Shown: positions 13,370 through 25,265 of the stretch, piece by piece
Layout of the letters: each line of letters starts with the position of its first letter
Numbering within the stretch: the first letter of the stretch is position 1
NCBI RefSeq assembly: GCF_026230105.1
Contig: NC_079476.1
Location: forward strand, 29,254,559 to 29,318,558
Length of the DNA stretch: 64,000 nucleotides
Source: Diorhabda sublineata
Taxonomy: Eukaryota; Arthropoda; Insecta; Coleoptera; Chrysomelidae
Reading direction: 5' to 3'
Made by a program: the position numbers and the translations under genes
Notes under the pieces: model-generated
Databases searched by the model: none
Seen by the model: only the letters and a program-made list of their open reading frames with translations
Told to the model about the DNA's origin: nothing

Positions 13370-13664
13370 AACGTAGCCATCTAAATGTACAATATTTATT
13401 GTTACTTTGGTGGAGATACTGTAAATGATGCTTCGGAATTATGGCTTTTATGTATAGAGAATATTATATGAAAAATAAACAGTACTTCTTAAGGATTTCT
13501 AAAAACATAAAATATATAAAGTGATCTATTGAAATTATAAAGTTCATTATTTTTCCGATCTGATAACAATGTAGATGTCACGGTCGTATCACAAAAATTT
13601 ATACAAATCGTATAGGCCGTTTTCGAGAGAATTGAAGCGTTCCATACATAAAACTCAGTCTGTA
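13370..13664 (-). repeat. Right terminal inverted repeat
   Basis: Inverse partner of 11613-11945. It ends in a TAC-AGA-CTG-AG tip when read on the minus strand, followed by a flanking TA. It overlaps a chance open frame on the minus strand. Confidence 0.8.
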
Positions 13665-15190
13665 TAATACCTTTCAAATGTAAACTAAATAAACCACTCT
13701 ACCAAACCTTTCTGCTTATAAATACAAGTCAATTCAATAACTCATGACAGAATTCACTATCTGCAAATAATAAATGATCTAAAAACTTATGGAAAAGTGA
13801 TACTTACAAGGACTTTATGAATACTTTCATATTTGGAATGTATTAGCATTATAAAAATAATTCTTTGAAATGTATTTCAAAAATCGTGTAGGCCAGTGTA
13901 ATCGATAATTCTCAGCATGTAGATATATCCGTAGAATAGCTAACGAATAGCTATTGTATCATGTTTTTCAACTTTTTTATCTAGTTCGTTCGTAGATGAG
14001 ATTCTATTGTGAAGGTTTGTTTTTGAATATTTTAAACATTTATCTAAATTATTCACGAACAGAACTGCTCTTTTGTCGTAGCATGGATTTTAAATGACTG
14101 GAAAATGCAACGACATATGCACTATTCACTATTCACAAATTTAAAACTGCCTGAAACTAAAAGCTCAATGAACACATTTCTGTATTGCAGAATACGAAAA
14201 ATTGCCCTGAAGCAACGTTTAATAGATGAACACTAAAGATAATTTCAAACAGACAGCGACTACTAGTCGTTTATATGAAACTTATTCTACAGTCGCGATA
14301 TAAATAGGTGTTGACATGAATAAAAAAATTGAAAAATGCATTTTTTATTAACAAAACCTTTATTCAATAAACAAGTTCTAGGAACGAAATGTTTAAATTG
14401 AAAGTAGGTTGTAATTGGTATAATTTCCTCAATTTGAAAAGAAAAATACTTTTAGACGTTCGAGTTAGTGTAGAAAAATCTTGTAAAAAACTTTTTTTAT
14501 CTATCTATTCATTGATAATAAGAATAGAGAAGATATCTTTGATTAGAAACACTTGCAATACCTTTTACGACTTTTACCAGACTGCTTTGTCTCTCTTTTC
14601 TCGAACCTTAAACCGTCGAAAGTTTGGAATAAGAGTAGTAAGAGGTACAGAAAGTTCAAAGAGCTAAGTGCTTTTACTTCTATCCCGTTTCATACTGTCA
14701 TTATAACCATAAACCCATAATTCATATCGTTTTGTCGTGACAAGTAGATAGGTAAAGAAGTTTTTCTCAATTTCTTCCCAACGGATGAAAAATTATTTAT
14801 TATACAAGTGCTTTGAATTTATTCACTCGAGAATATTCAATATCACTACTTAATAAAAGGAAAAGATTTTTTGTAACTAATTGTTCCTTACAAGAAATTA
14901 TCTCTTTGTATTCGAGAAATTTATCAAAAAGTACGACAAACGCTAGCGTTCTGATACTGAAGTCGAATAAAAGCTTGTTATTACTTTATGGAAAAGAACT
15001 GAAATTTGATAAAAAAAAGAAAGAAATTAACATTAATGTCAATTTCCACAATGAATAAGTAAAACTTGATTTATTTCTGCTTATTTTTTTACAATAGTGA
15101 CAAACTCATTAGTAAATAAAACCTTAATCACAAGATGATTATTAGCAAAAAAACAAAAGAAATTATATTGTGTATCAACTATCTTGTATA
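13665..15190. other. No recognised feature
   Basis: AT-rich sequence. Open frames at 14389-14667 and 14813-15058 (+) are Lys/Ser/Leu/Asn-rich with no recognisable motif. Confidence 0.4.
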
Positions 15191-15345
15191 ATGTAGACTA
15201 TAACGCTATTTACATCGGACAGAGAACTCAATGTTGACAAAATAGATTAAAAAGTCATCAAATACGATAAAAAAATAAAACCGCATTAATACACCATGAA
15301 ATATCAAAAAACATACATTAATATAAGAATTAAAAAATTCTCCAA
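15191..15345 (+). pseudogene. GIY-YIG endonuclease fragment, Penelope type
   Basis: The translation VDYNAIYIGQRTQC, a stop, then QNRLKSHQIR, KNKTALIHHE and a degraded N-x-x-KIL shows the hallmark order of a GIY-YIG nuclease. The AIYIGQ box comes first, then R-L-x-x-H, then the KTAL-x-x-H segment. GIY-YIG domains of this style sit at the C-terminus of Penelope-like retroelements. Two stops and no reverse transcriptase upstream mark it as a short relic. Confidence 0.6.
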
Positions 15346-15354
15346 AGTTAAATA

Positions 15355-15530
15355 AAAGAAAAAGAGGAAGATGGATCGGAAGAAATTGTCCATTACAATG
15401 GCTACCAACATCACCAGATTTCTATAAAATGGCTTACATTAAGAATTTAGAATAGAAAATACCTTCAACAATGAATCGTTTTCAAGCTTGCTTAGATGTC
15501 TTTGGAGGTCATTTCGAATACCTATTGTGA
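15355..15530 (+). pseudogene. C-terminus of a DD41D-type transposase
   Basis: The sequence reads RGRWIGRNCPLQWLPTSPDF, then, after loss of the DFFLWG-like block, a degraded IKNLE. It ends with MNRFQACLDV and GGHFEYLL plus stop. The family pattern is RWIGRGGP-x-x-WPPRSPDLTP-x-D and a C-terminal C-x-x-x-GGHFEHLL. Only the last third of the gene is left and it is internally deleted. It abuts the GIY-YIG fragment directly. Confidence 0.65.
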
Positions 15531-15969
15531 TAAACAATTCTGTAGTAAATAGTATAGTTTTTCAATATTTTGTTCCTGTAATATATTTTTTTTTTCTTAG
15601 TATTTGCAATTTCTCCTCTATAGTACCAAAGAGCAATGATAAAATATCAGTTTTTGACAAATAAATCCTACTCAACTCACAATTAATTGTTAAATGATTG
15701 AATATAGGTACATAACCATTGTTTTGCACAGAAAAATCGGAATATCTCAAGAACTAAAAATTTCAGGTATAGGGAGTGCTTTGATATGGCACAGCAATCT
15801 GGAACGAACACTGCGTGAGATTGTAAATAATTTTAAAATGTGAAGACTAATGATGGCTATAATCCCTCAAATTTTCAAAATAATATCTCAAAGAACAAAG
15901 GAGGCACTGAACTTCATTACAATAATCTTCATCCTGTATATTGCTAGATTCGTTACCACCACCGAAGTG
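15531..15969. other. Likely 3' end of the DD41D relic
   Basis: No coding signal. Near 15939 the sequence CATCCTGTATA looks like the terminal repeat tip expected at the end of such an element (inverse of TATACAGG). A matching left end was not found nearby. Confidence 0.3.
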
Positions 15970-16705
15970 TGCTAACTCTAGTTTATTTCCGAGCTCTCGA
16001 TTACTTATGTATTCAGTCAGCAATTCTAAATCCTCTCTTTCTGATTTTCCATGCTAATCAATTGTTTCCTCTCCTTTCTTCTCACAAGTTCACTCTGGAT
16101 GACTTCATCTTATGTCTTATATCATATCCGCCCTTTCTACACATGCTCAAACCAGAACAGTATTGTAAATTTAGCTAGACTCATCTTTCCATTCCTCTTA
16201 TTCGTGATCCTTTCCATCTTAGATCCTCCCGCAGTTTCACGCTATAAATCCATTTCCGTAGCCTCTAATACATACGTAGCTTTATCCAGATTTCCTTTCA
16301 GCCCCTTTATATCTTTATATTCCTAAAAAATAACTATGTAATCGTCCACATAGCTGAGGGTGAAGAGATTTCCTTCGTCAAGCGGTAAATTCATAGTCCT
16401 ACATTTACCCTTGTAATCTTGCAGTTATTGTTAGAGAAATAATTTGAATAGAACAAGGTGACAGGTAGCATCCTCGTTGAAGTTCCTTTTGTGGAAGGGT
16501 GTTTCATTGCTTTATGTTTATGTCCCTTTATAACACCTCAACTGCTTCTATTAACCTCTCATTTATATTTGTGTATATTCATATGCGATAATCTAATGAA
16601 GAATACAATATCCTGTTCTTTCACCAATCAACAAATAAGAAATAAAATACTTGACATTAGGATCTTTTTCTATAACCTTTGTAGATCTCCCAGCTCGAAA
16701 TCCTA
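15970..16705 (-). pseudogene. Non-LTR retrotransposon RT fragment
   Basis: Read on the minus strand, the block at about 16705-16679 gives GFRAGRSTK, the conserved RT segment before the first catalytic motif. Further on is PLDEGNLFTLSYVDDYIVIF, with the catalytic YVDD box at about 16350. The order matches endonuclease/RT polyproteins of the craniofacial-development-protein-2-like type common in insects. Stops and frameshifts interrupt it repeatedly. Sequence after YVDD (down to about 15970) still resembles the thumb/C-terminal region but is weak. Confidence 0.65.
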
Positions 16706-17282
16706 AAAAACGTTACTCGACGGTAGGCGCCACTTATTGTCGGATGTTGTTCGGATTTTCATTTATTTTTTTTGTTGAAGCTTCTTTCGAATGTTATTAT
16801 AATTGGAAGTTTGTTTGCAATATTATATCTAGAAATAGATCAGAAACCAATTTATATCGATCTCACAATCGAAATGCGTGGAGTAGATGTGGAAGCTAGT
16901 TAATAATTCTAGTGGGACAAAACAAGTTTTCGAACACAATTACAACTTTCTTGCTGTGTAATGAGAAACTTCACACCGATAATATATGTTGGAATTGAAA
17001 GCATCGGCTAGATCTACCGTTATTTGCAGCAGCAGTCACTATTATTTTAATTCGCTTCGTCTCGTTGTTTTCCATAATATTCTTCACTATTTCCAGAGAT
17101 AATAAAACAGTGGAAAATGCAAATCAGTAGAACGTTAATTGGGAATAAAAATTCTCAGTTAACTTGTACAAATACGTAAACGGAGAAAATTTTTAATCAT
17201 TCTATTTTTTAAACTGCGCACTTACCAGTCGAGTGTTTGCTATGTAATCCTAGCTTTTGCCTAGTTGGTTAATAAGTTTTGT
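16706..17282. other. No recognised feature
   Basis: Upstream side of the RT fragment. No RT motif could be extended into it. Confidence 0.35.
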
Positions 17283-17950
17283 AGTTTGATTTATTCAATA
17301 TACTCTCCCTGAACTTTGGCGCATTTGTTCCAGTGGTGTTCTGACAAATGGAATTTCAGTCCTTGAGTGACAATCTGGAAGATGTGAAAGAAATTTTTGT
17401 GGAAGCAAAGTCTGAGGAATAAAGTGGATCTCCCAACAACTCATACTTTGGTTTGTGATGCTGTTTAAAATATAATGATATTTCCTTGTTCTTGTGCTTT
17501 TTTCACGAATTTTAACATCCAATTTGTTTAAAATTTGAACAAGTGGTCGACGTTTATTATTTTATAAAGGTAATTTATGAGTAAAATACATTCTGTGTCT
17601 CAAAACCAAACATGGAAGTTTGAAGCCTGAGTACTGGGTTCAAACCATTCCTTAGTTTCTATTCCAAATCATGGTGGTAGACACCAGTCTTTTCAACAAT
17701 TACGCACAAAATCCTTTTTCTCTCTCCAAAACACGTCAAATGTTGTTAAGGGAGAATGCGGCATCAATTTTGCACAATATTTCTGTAACCCTGACTTTTG
17801 ATCTTGTGCAATAATATAAATCATAACCTGGAGCTTTGGTTGTTGGCGTTGAGGCACGTTTTGGACATACTTGACGTGACTTGTATATGTATATGTGTAT
17901 TTCACCAGTACGTTATATCTTAAATTCGCCCAAATATCGCAAAAATATCT
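17283..17950 (-). pseudogene. Possible mariner-like C-terminal relic
   Basis: The minus strand near 17320 reads HHWNKCAKVQGEYIE then stop, closely following the mariner C-terminal pattern RW-x-KC-x-x-x-x-G-x-Y-x-E. The sequence upstream on that strand (to about 17950) holds open segments such as VKYVQNVPQRQQPKLQVMIY but no clear catalytic motif. The call rests mainly on the C-terminus. No terminal repeats were found. Confidence 0.4.
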
Positions 17951-18627
17951 TCATCAATTCTTGGTTGATATCGTGATTGGTTGTTATTATTGAACCTATA
18001 TTTGAAGCTATTAACCTTTTTAAAATCATGGTTTCCTGGTTATATGGTGGTGGAGTGGGTCTGACGGGCATCACTCGACAATATATTTTGTCTTATTTTT
18101 TTCCATCACAAACCCATCGTCCTTACTATAAATTCCTAAGAAGAGAAAGCTTCTTTCGATGCTTCTAGAGATCTGCCAATGCACATATTATCATTATATG
18201 CTATCCTTTTAGATACGAGCATGGTTTTAACGACAGCATCTCTAATTGCATTTTCAACTGCCAAGTTGAGTTGAGTTCATTAATTTTTTCCATGATCTGT
18301 CTGATGGTGAACTTTTAATTGGTAGTGGAATTATCTTCTACAAAACTGCATTGATATGGTCCCACAACTTATTATATATATCATCACTCAAATTCAGGAT
18401 AAGGTACAGGATAATAGCCCCACAGTTCACGAAATTCGGTAAATCACTCTTTTCATACGAGGATGTATTAATATCTAAATAGCCTTGACCAGTTCCATGC
18501 ATAAACAAAATATTGCGTTACCATAGCAACGAACAAAGACTTATTAGAAGTGTCGGTGTGAAGTTCGACGTCAAAAAAGTAAACTAGAGTTACGCAATTA
18601 ATTAAAGGAAAAAGGATATCCACCGAA
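17951..18627. other. No recognised feature
   Basis: It contains a 63-codon frame at 17977-18168 (+) with a Gly-rich stretch and a Ser/Thr-poor tail. It is not recognised and shows no splice borders. Confidence 0.35.
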
Positions 18628-18785
18628 ATTGAGAAAATCGAAAAATTGGAGTATCGACCCATGTACCTGTATTTAAAAGGGTTTAGAGGGTTAAGATTTA
18701 CGAAGATATGCTTAATACCCTTGGTGATCAATGTCCTTCCTATGCGACTGTGAAAAATTGAACTGCAAGATTCTCCATTCCTCAC
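18628..18785 (+). pseudogene. Mariner transposase N-terminus relic
   Basis: Across two frames the sequence reads EKIEKLEYRPM-YLYLKG, then KIYEDMLNTLGDQCPSYATV followed by KN. This is the first HTH of mariner transposases of the SETMAR/Hsmar-like group (E-x-RAVIKYL-x-LKG, then I-x-EDM-x-x-TLGD-x-x-PSY-x-TVK-x-W). The catalytic domain is absent downstream. The 105-codon frame on the opposite strand is a shadow of it. Confidence 0.65.
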
Positions 18786-19598
18786 CCTTTACTAATCCCA
18801 AACCTTTGCCACCTTGTTTTATATACAAAATATGACATTCTTCGAACATATTCACAAATTTCCATTCCTTAACTGGGCATCAGAAAGAAGAGCAAACCTA
18901 AAATAAATTCTTTTAATATAATGATACAACCCTTTCCTTGCATATGTAATGTGAATAAAACGCTTCTTTTCGACTGAACACGTACTACAATGATATTAAC
19001 AAGTTGTTGTTGGCAGGCATCCACCTCAGATCAACTACGTATCCATTATATTATGTCAAATGTCAATGCTGTTCTGTGGCTCGACAACATAGTCCTTAAT
19101 GTAACATACTGTCAAATCGATAAACGTATTAGTTGTGCTAATGAACCAATAGAGGACGCTATAGCTCTTTTTCCCGTTCCGCACCAGCGAGTTTTCATAC
19201 CCTGGTTCATCTCATCTATTCAGAAAAGCAGTTTTATTTTTAACTAAAGACCTATCACTTCTCCAAATTGACTTATACTTGGTAGAAATGCCTTCTCTTA
19301 CTGAAAAAAAGATTGTTTTGAATAACCGATTAAATATTCTGTTATAGAAAGATTGGTACTGATACTTGTTTCTTAAAATACAGAAATCTCAACTCAAGAT
19401 ACAAATAACCAAAATTGAAAATGGAAATTATTTATATAAAACAAAATGAACTAATGATAGACAAGATATCAAAATAGATTCATTATAATTTAGTTAATCA
19501 ATTATTTGTTATATATTTACATACTTCCTATATACATACTGCACTGTATATGAATTTGATAGAAAATTTTTTTCAAATACGTATATTTATTGTTACAG
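18786..19598. other. No recognised feature
   Basis: An 85-codon frame at 18990-19247 (+) has a mixed composition but no motif. The last bases carry a good pyrimidine-rich acceptor (tattgttacag) for the exon candidate that follows. Confidence 0.35.
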
Positions 19599-19670
19599 AT
19601 TTTGAGAAGCGTCAAACTCAGCAATACTCAATATATCACACAGGCTAGAATGGACCTTTTCAAATTAAAG
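19599..19670 (+). CDS. Candidate 72-nt host-gene exon
   Basis: A short segment is bounded by a strong acceptor (TATTGTTACAG|) and a consensus donor (AAG|gtaagc). It has exactly one open frame, 24 codons, phase 0 at both ends, reading ILRSVKLSNTQYITQARM then DLFKLK. Both other frames contain stops. Two strong splice sites around an open frame divisible by three are unlikely by chance in such AT-rich DNA. I do not recognise the peptide. It is compatible in phase with the candidates at 4331-4483 and 36844-37000. Confidence 0.5.
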
Positions 19671-20455
19671 GTAAGCTCTTGCTATGTTTGCTTTATATTT
19701 AATTATGTCAAGAGATAATCTGTTGTGAATAATTGAAAAATATATAGATTTTTATTTGAAACAACGATAATTGAGCATATAAAAGAAGAAATTAGGTGGT
19801 TAATATAAGTTATATAGAGCTGCTGAAAACCAAAAAGAGTATCATTCCAGTGATTTGCCGAACTATAATTTTGTTTTTTATCAATATATCCCTTCCATCA
19901 TAGGTTCTAAGATGTTCACATGATTTTTTATCAAGATATTGGAATAGCTTTGACTTGAAATCAAATAAAACAAGATACTATCCAATCGTTGTTCTCCTTT
20001 TGAATTGAACATTTCTAGACATAATTATGATTTGATTCGTAAGTTTCGAAGTTAATTTTCTTCAATTAAATATCATTTTTGAATACCGTCTTTAACTTTC
20101 AGTTGAAAGCACTGCTGCTAATTCCACAGCCCTTATTTAATGTACAATAATAATAAAATAAATGTTTCACAAATGCAATAACTAACTTATTGTTTTTGGC
20201 GGAGTTTTCAAAATGCCACCAGATTATACCTATCAGCATTAATTTCTGAGATACAGATTGTTTGGTAAACAATCTATATACTGAGAGATAAGATAGGACA
20301 TTGCTTACGATATTCTTCAAATTTCTAATAGCCGTGCTCTTCCACATCTACTTTATATCCACAAATTTTAAAGAATCTAAATCATAAATCATCCTTCAGC
20401 AGTATTACAAAATTCCTAGAACATGACACAGAAACATCTTCCGATGAATTTTGAA

Positions 20456-20531
<76 letters not shown>

Positions 20532-22939
20532 TCAACAACTACGCAGTGTTTCAATCAAAAGGAACAGAATTATTATATACGTGAGCCGAAACATCGAAAT
20601 TAAATAGAAAGTCTACTTTATCCAAGTACAAAGTGTAATAGAGATTTTCTATGAAGAAACTGGTATTTTATAACAATATAAAAGGATCCTAATAGAATTT
20701 CACTGAAAAATTCACTCCAAGCGATCGGCGCCTTCTTGTTGACAGTTTAACACTTAGTTCAAAATGTATCTTTTCACATAACAGTATTGGTCATTTTTTG
20801 AACAACATCAAATACGAAGAACGTTAATGAGTAATTTGTGTTGAGTTAAAGATAGCAAAGCACAATATCCTTGCTCTTCATGACATTAGAACGACAAATC
20901 TAGAAATAAACATTACATTACCAGAGCTTAATCTTCCAGAGATATTTTCATTCCAAAAACTGTAATAAACGAAGTGCGGAGAAAAGTACTCTCCTCTTTG
21001 CCTAATGAAGCAATCTGTGAAATATTTTATTCAAGGTGGAAATTCTTTTGACTACTTGTCAAGTTTCCTAGTACGAAGAAATTGATATCCGGTATATTTG
21101 ACAATCCTTCACCACATTAACTGAGAAGACTGGTTTCCTCAAGCGGTACAACATTTTATTGAGTAGGGCCTTTAATAGAAAATGTCACTCAAAGAACCAA
21201 AAAAGTGATGGCTACAATACTCTAGTCCACATTGTTGGGCTTTCCAAGGCTACGGTACAAGAATGTGGCTTCACGGCGATTGAACACTAACCATATCGGC
21301 CTAATCAAGCCTCGTCCTACCCCAAAGATGAACACATAATATTTTTATAGTGGCACAAGAGCTTTAGTCAGACGTTCTGAAAAGTGTGAGGCAATAAAAT
21401 GAGAATATATTGAGAAATAATCAAGTTTTTCTATTTAAGGCAATGAAATATTTCAGACTCTAAAATGGCTGAAGGCAGGTTGAATTATTTGTTTATATGA
21501 TATTAGCATATTGCTTCCTATTAGTATTTTATAAACTAAATGACTAAATCCATTTGGAGATCTTTAAAAATGATGTCGTTTTCAGTAATAAAGCATAACG
21601 AGAATGTTTTCACCAGATGTAAATGGCTGCTGTTGGCTTACACGAGGACTATAAATCCTCAACAAATAACCCTAAAAAACGACACAACCGACTATAAAAT
21701 CGGGAACATTTATTTACGAAATAAATCGAGAGCACTGAAATGCAAAGCTTCATTACTAATATTCTGCCGTATCGACAAAAGACTATTTTTTTCGGAGCCT
21801 GTCAAAACTCGAAAATTTATTGTAATCGCTTATTGCGAAAATGTCAGCCGCAGATATGACCCAAGTTTTATTAAAATTTCTCTGCTAGTTCACTCCTGAG
21901 TGGAAATGTCATTCGTTGCACTTTACCAATATTCGAAAGGGATGCAACTCTTTCACTCACTTAATGAGCAAGATGCAAATTCACGTTTTCAATGTCAAAA
22001 GTAACAAGTGGAGTTTGATTGGATTATAATAATAACAAAGCAAAAAAATTATTGAATAAAACTATTCTATTATATTTATCTTACGTTAACAGTGAGACAG
22101 GCTAGTTATGAGTTGTGGTTTAAAACGTTTAAAAGTAAATATGTGCTCTGAAGATCTTATCAATAAAATGTTTGAATTAATTTCTCCTTTTTCGACAACA
22201 AATAGTTAATGCTAGGATTCCTCCAAAGTGTTGCCGTCTTTCACAATAGGAAAATGAAATTCTAGCATTCTTCCAAAACTTCCATTGAACACATTGTTTT
22301 TTTAAAAAATAGGTAGAGATACCATAAAGTTAGTTGCTTGAAATATATGTTCTGCAAAAACTAAAAATTTTTCATTACAATCATATTTTCATATCACGAA
22401 ATTTTATATTGGACTATCTACGAGATAAAAACTGATTCTCTCTATTTTTAGATTAGAGACTTGTTAATTAACGTAATAATAGTGGAAAAATGATATAAAC
22501 ATAGTTATAAAAGCTTATTCGTATGCAAATTTCAGATTTTATGAACCTATTCGGTTCGTTCTGGAATGTCTTAGGGCAGCAATTTCATTTATATGCAATA
22601 GTCATCTAGTTCTTTATATGAGACGCTTCACATTTACATCCGTAGTTTTAGATATAATATCGAAAAAGAAATATTTTTATTTCTCCTTAAATTCTAAGCT
22701 GATTCCAATTAGACAATGAATATAGTTTTCAAAATATTTCAATATACCTTTTCCAAAATAAAGCGAATATTTAAAAGCCAGATATATTTCAATCAAACAG
22801 AAAACAACAAAAGAAGAGATTAGTGGGAGATGAAGAAGAATATAACAGCGAAAAAACGAGGCAAATATATACACAATGAGATGAAAATAAAAATAGGATA
22901 TGTTCTAGGTATAATGTAAGAATATTACGTTAATAAGTA
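19671..22939. other. AT-rich stretch, presumed intron
   Basis: Apart from a (TA)n run I see no feature. A 119-codon frame at 21540-21899 (+) is one of the longer ones in the window, but it has no motif, no splice borders and a composition like its surroundings. Confidence 0.4.
20459..20527. repeat. (TA)n microsatellite
   Basis: An uninterrupted run of about 34 TA units. It is likely length-polymorphic and able to form cruciforms. Confidence 0.95.
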
Positions 22940-23310
22940 TGGCAATACTTAAACAAATGATAGGTAGAGAAGAAATGGAGGAGATAGAAGAAATAACCCA
23001 AAAGAGAATAAAGGAAGCAATAAAATAATAGCAGAAACAGCTTGCGCACAGGATGGAATAACACTAGAAATAATGAAATGGGTGAGTGAAACAGAAAAGG
23101 ATTAACTGTGAGAAATATGCAATGAAGCAATGAAAACACCATACATGCCAAAACAATAGGAAAAAATGCAATGCTCTCCATAGAAAACCAGAAGAACTAA
23201 TAAATACAAACCCATATGTTACGCTCAAGTCTTTAGTGTTCATAGTTATAGAAAAAATATTAAGTGAGTATGTGAAGCATAGGTTAGTTGATAGCCATAA
23301 AGAATAAATT
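22940..23310 (+). pseudogene. Non-LTR retrotransposon RT fragment
   Basis: The frames give KRIKEAIK, then DGITLEIMKWVSETEKD, a stop, and CNEAMKTPYMPKQ, a stop, and EK. Further on they give SLVFIVIEKILSEYVKHRLV. This matches the early RT region of insect non-LTR elements (K-x-GKA-x-G-x-DGI-x-x-E-x-x-KW, L-x-x-I-x-N-x-x-x-x-x-x-x-x-P-x-x-W, ITLLS-x-x-x-K-x-x-E-x-x-L). The catalytic YADD region is missing. Frames on the opposite strand are shadows. Confidence 0.6.
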
Positions 23311-23954
23311 ACATTAACCATGACCAAATTATCATAATAACATCATTTGAATGAGTGCATGAATAAAGCAAAGCACCTGCCTAAGAATTACTATTCGATA
23401 AACTTTCTTATAAAATTTAACAGAAAAATAGGTTCTTCACTATATTAATCTTTTAAAACTATTCAACAAAGGCACTTGCATCAAAATTAATTATCATCCT
23501 CGACTTGTATTGAATTGAATTTCATTACTGGTTGCTGCAATATGGATTCAGATTTTCCCAATAACTTGTTTTCATGATAAAGTTGTTTTAGTACTAAAAT
23601 TGCCAATTTGTAATCTAATTCAGATTTGCTAATAGAAAACGATACTAGATGTATTCATTTATATTCAATTGAAGAACATTTCCATGAATTACTAGAAGAT
23701 ATACATACCTCTCACTGTGAGATAGAAAATTTAGTTTTCACTCGCCGCTCGTTAATACTTGAACTAGATTCGCATCTATGGATCGGTCTTGGAAGTGACT
23801 TTGCTTGGCTATCGAGAGTTTCTGACTTCGAAAAGTAACTGTGTTGAAACTAATTTGACATTCCTTATTAGTAATTTCCAAATAACATTCTTAAAACTTT
23901 TTTTTCAAACTATGCAAATTGCCTATTTCTTTTTCGTTGTAACTTTACCTATTG
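23311..23954. other. No recognised feature
   Basis: It contains a 70-codon frame at 23626-23838 (+) that begins LIENDTRCIHLYSIEEHF. It has ordinary composition, I do not recognise it, and it shows no splice borders. Confidence 0.35.
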
Positions 23955-24155
23955 CATGCTAAATTGTCGCTCCATCCTGTAAGGGGACACCCTAATGGTG
24001 ATTTTTTGCGTACAATTATAACTATTCTCTTATCGATCTTTCCATTCCTTTTTTCCACCTAGCATCCACTCATTAACGTTTTCCATCTTTGTTATTCTTA
24101 TGTTCCTACTTCTTTCATTGTCCAGAAGAGTTTTTCCAATTATTTCACGGAGTAG
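23955..24155 (-). pseudogene. Non-LTR retrotransposon C-terminal fragment
   Basis: The minus-strand reading gives IIGKTLLDNERSRNIRITKM then ENVNEWMLGGKKEWKDR, a break, and IVRKKSP followed by GWSDNL. These are successive landmarks of the C-terminal part of endonuclease/RT polyproteins (R-K-I-x-GKTLLDR-x-RS-x-x-IR, V-x-x-IN-x-W, R-K-x-EW, V-R-x-x-SP-x-G-R-x-x-x-GRP-x-x-RW-x-DNL). It is on the opposite strand to the RT at 22940, so it is a separate insertion. Confidence 0.7.
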
Positions 24156-24424
24156 TTCTGATAACACCTTATCACGGAAATTAGCGATATTGTTATCAAT
24201 TTTATATTCCAAGTACTAAATTATACAATTCAGAGATTCAGAAAATTCTTAATGAATCACCGCATTTAATATCTGCAAATATGGTTATGAACTGAGGAAG
24301 GAAGATTATCAATCCAATTGAGTAGCAGATTTATTTAATTAGAAAAATGTCAATTTTTAAAAAATAATAGTGCTTCATTTCTGGGTAGTTGATTTTTATT
24401 GTCTACGATTTTATAATAGATATG

Positions 24425-24900
24425 TATACAGGGTGTTTCGGGACTTGATGCAAAAAATTCGTAAGTAGATGACGCGAAAATAATGCTGTGACATAAAAAA
24501 TTTTCTATATATAATATAATAAATTATAGGCATTCAAAGTTGCGGAACTAGAACTTTATTTATTTAAGTATATTTTCTAAATTATGCATTCAAACAATAT
24601 GAATTTTTAATGGATTATTAAGTATGTCCATGTAGAATGTTTGACGGAATAAATAATTCTACACTACTATCTGAAAGCCAGGGGAGGTTCATACCCAATG
24701 GTTAAGAATCCGTAACTTTCACAGACACAACCTGTAAAAACCTAAAGATAGCGAAAATGAATTTTTCTATCGACTTTTTAACAAAAAAGTACTCTTTGTT
24801 GAACTAGATGATAATTATGGTTTAGGAGATATGTAGATTTTTAGACCGTTGTACATGCCAAGCAAACCGTTTGCCATAAAGAGATATTCTGAAGAACATT
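24425..24900 (+). repeat. Left inverted arm
   Basis: Pairs with 25480-25901. Shared blocks include GTCCATGTAGAATGTTTGAC, GGTTTAGGAGATATGTAGAT and CATAAAGAGA. The left copy has about 27 extra bases near 24655-24680 that the right copy lacks. Confidence 0.85.
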
Positions 24901-25014
24901 ATCATGAATTTCTCATTAAACTGCATAGTGTCGAAAATCATATACTCACATGAAATTGAAATGTAGAAAAAATCAGTTGGTTAGCCTACAACTTATCAAA
25001 TCAAAACAAAAAAA

Positions 25015-25265
25015 AATATAATAAATGTTCGAAGTGGGCACCTTGCACTTCTATACACTTCCGGTGTCTACGTCTACTTGGAAGAGCCTTATAGCGTCAC
25101 AATGGAAGTTTATTCTATTGACCATTTCGTTCCTTGTGTTTCCCAAAAAATTAATCGATTTTATTTAATTCAGGGGAACGTGGTGGACATGCAAATGGAC
25201 CTCCCCGACCAATCCACCTATTAGACAAAATTTTATTAAGATGATTTTTTACATCATATCACAGA
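25015..25265 (-). pseudogene. DD41D-type transposase C-terminus (left arm)
   Basis: Reading leftward on the minus strand from the centre gives DVKNHLNKILSN, then RWIGRGGPFACPPRSPELNK, IDFFWETQGTKWSIE, and near 25020-25070 the C-terminus HRKCIEVQGAHFEHLL. The third catalytic aspartate of the family would be the D of ID-FF. The last part is out of frame with the first because of stops and indels. The gene's HTH and the first two catalytic aspartates are absent. Confidence 0.75.

Larger units (their letters stand above)
11613..13664 (+). mobile_element. DD41D mariner-like element with long TIRs
   Basis: A near-complete element of about 2.05 kb. It starts TACAGAGTGAGATTTATGTA and ends in the inverse of TACAGACTGAGTTTTATG, with a TA next to each end as expected for Tc1/mariner insertion. 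The inverted repeats extend inward for about 300 bp with moderate divergence. A broken transposase gene on the + strand lies between them. The catalytic spacing (41 residues between the second and third aspartates) matches the rosa-type DD41D group of the mariner superfamily. Confidence 0.85.

Noticed and set aside
17631..17660. GGGTTCAAACC as a tRNA T-arm
   Set aside because: No matching acceptor stem, D-arm or anticodon arm around it.
18468..18785. 105-codon minus-strand frame
   Set aside because: It is opposite the mariner N-terminal relic, whose motif order is convincing.
21540..21899. 119-codon plus-strand frame as a gene
   Set aside because: I recognise no domain, the start context is ordinary, and the codon composition matches the surroundings. 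I cannot exclude it but cannot support it.
22930..23327. Two overlapping hydrophobic minus-strand frames resembling membrane proteins
   Set aside because: They are opposite an RT fragment; the Phe/Leu/Ser richness is complementary to Lys/Glu/Arg codons.
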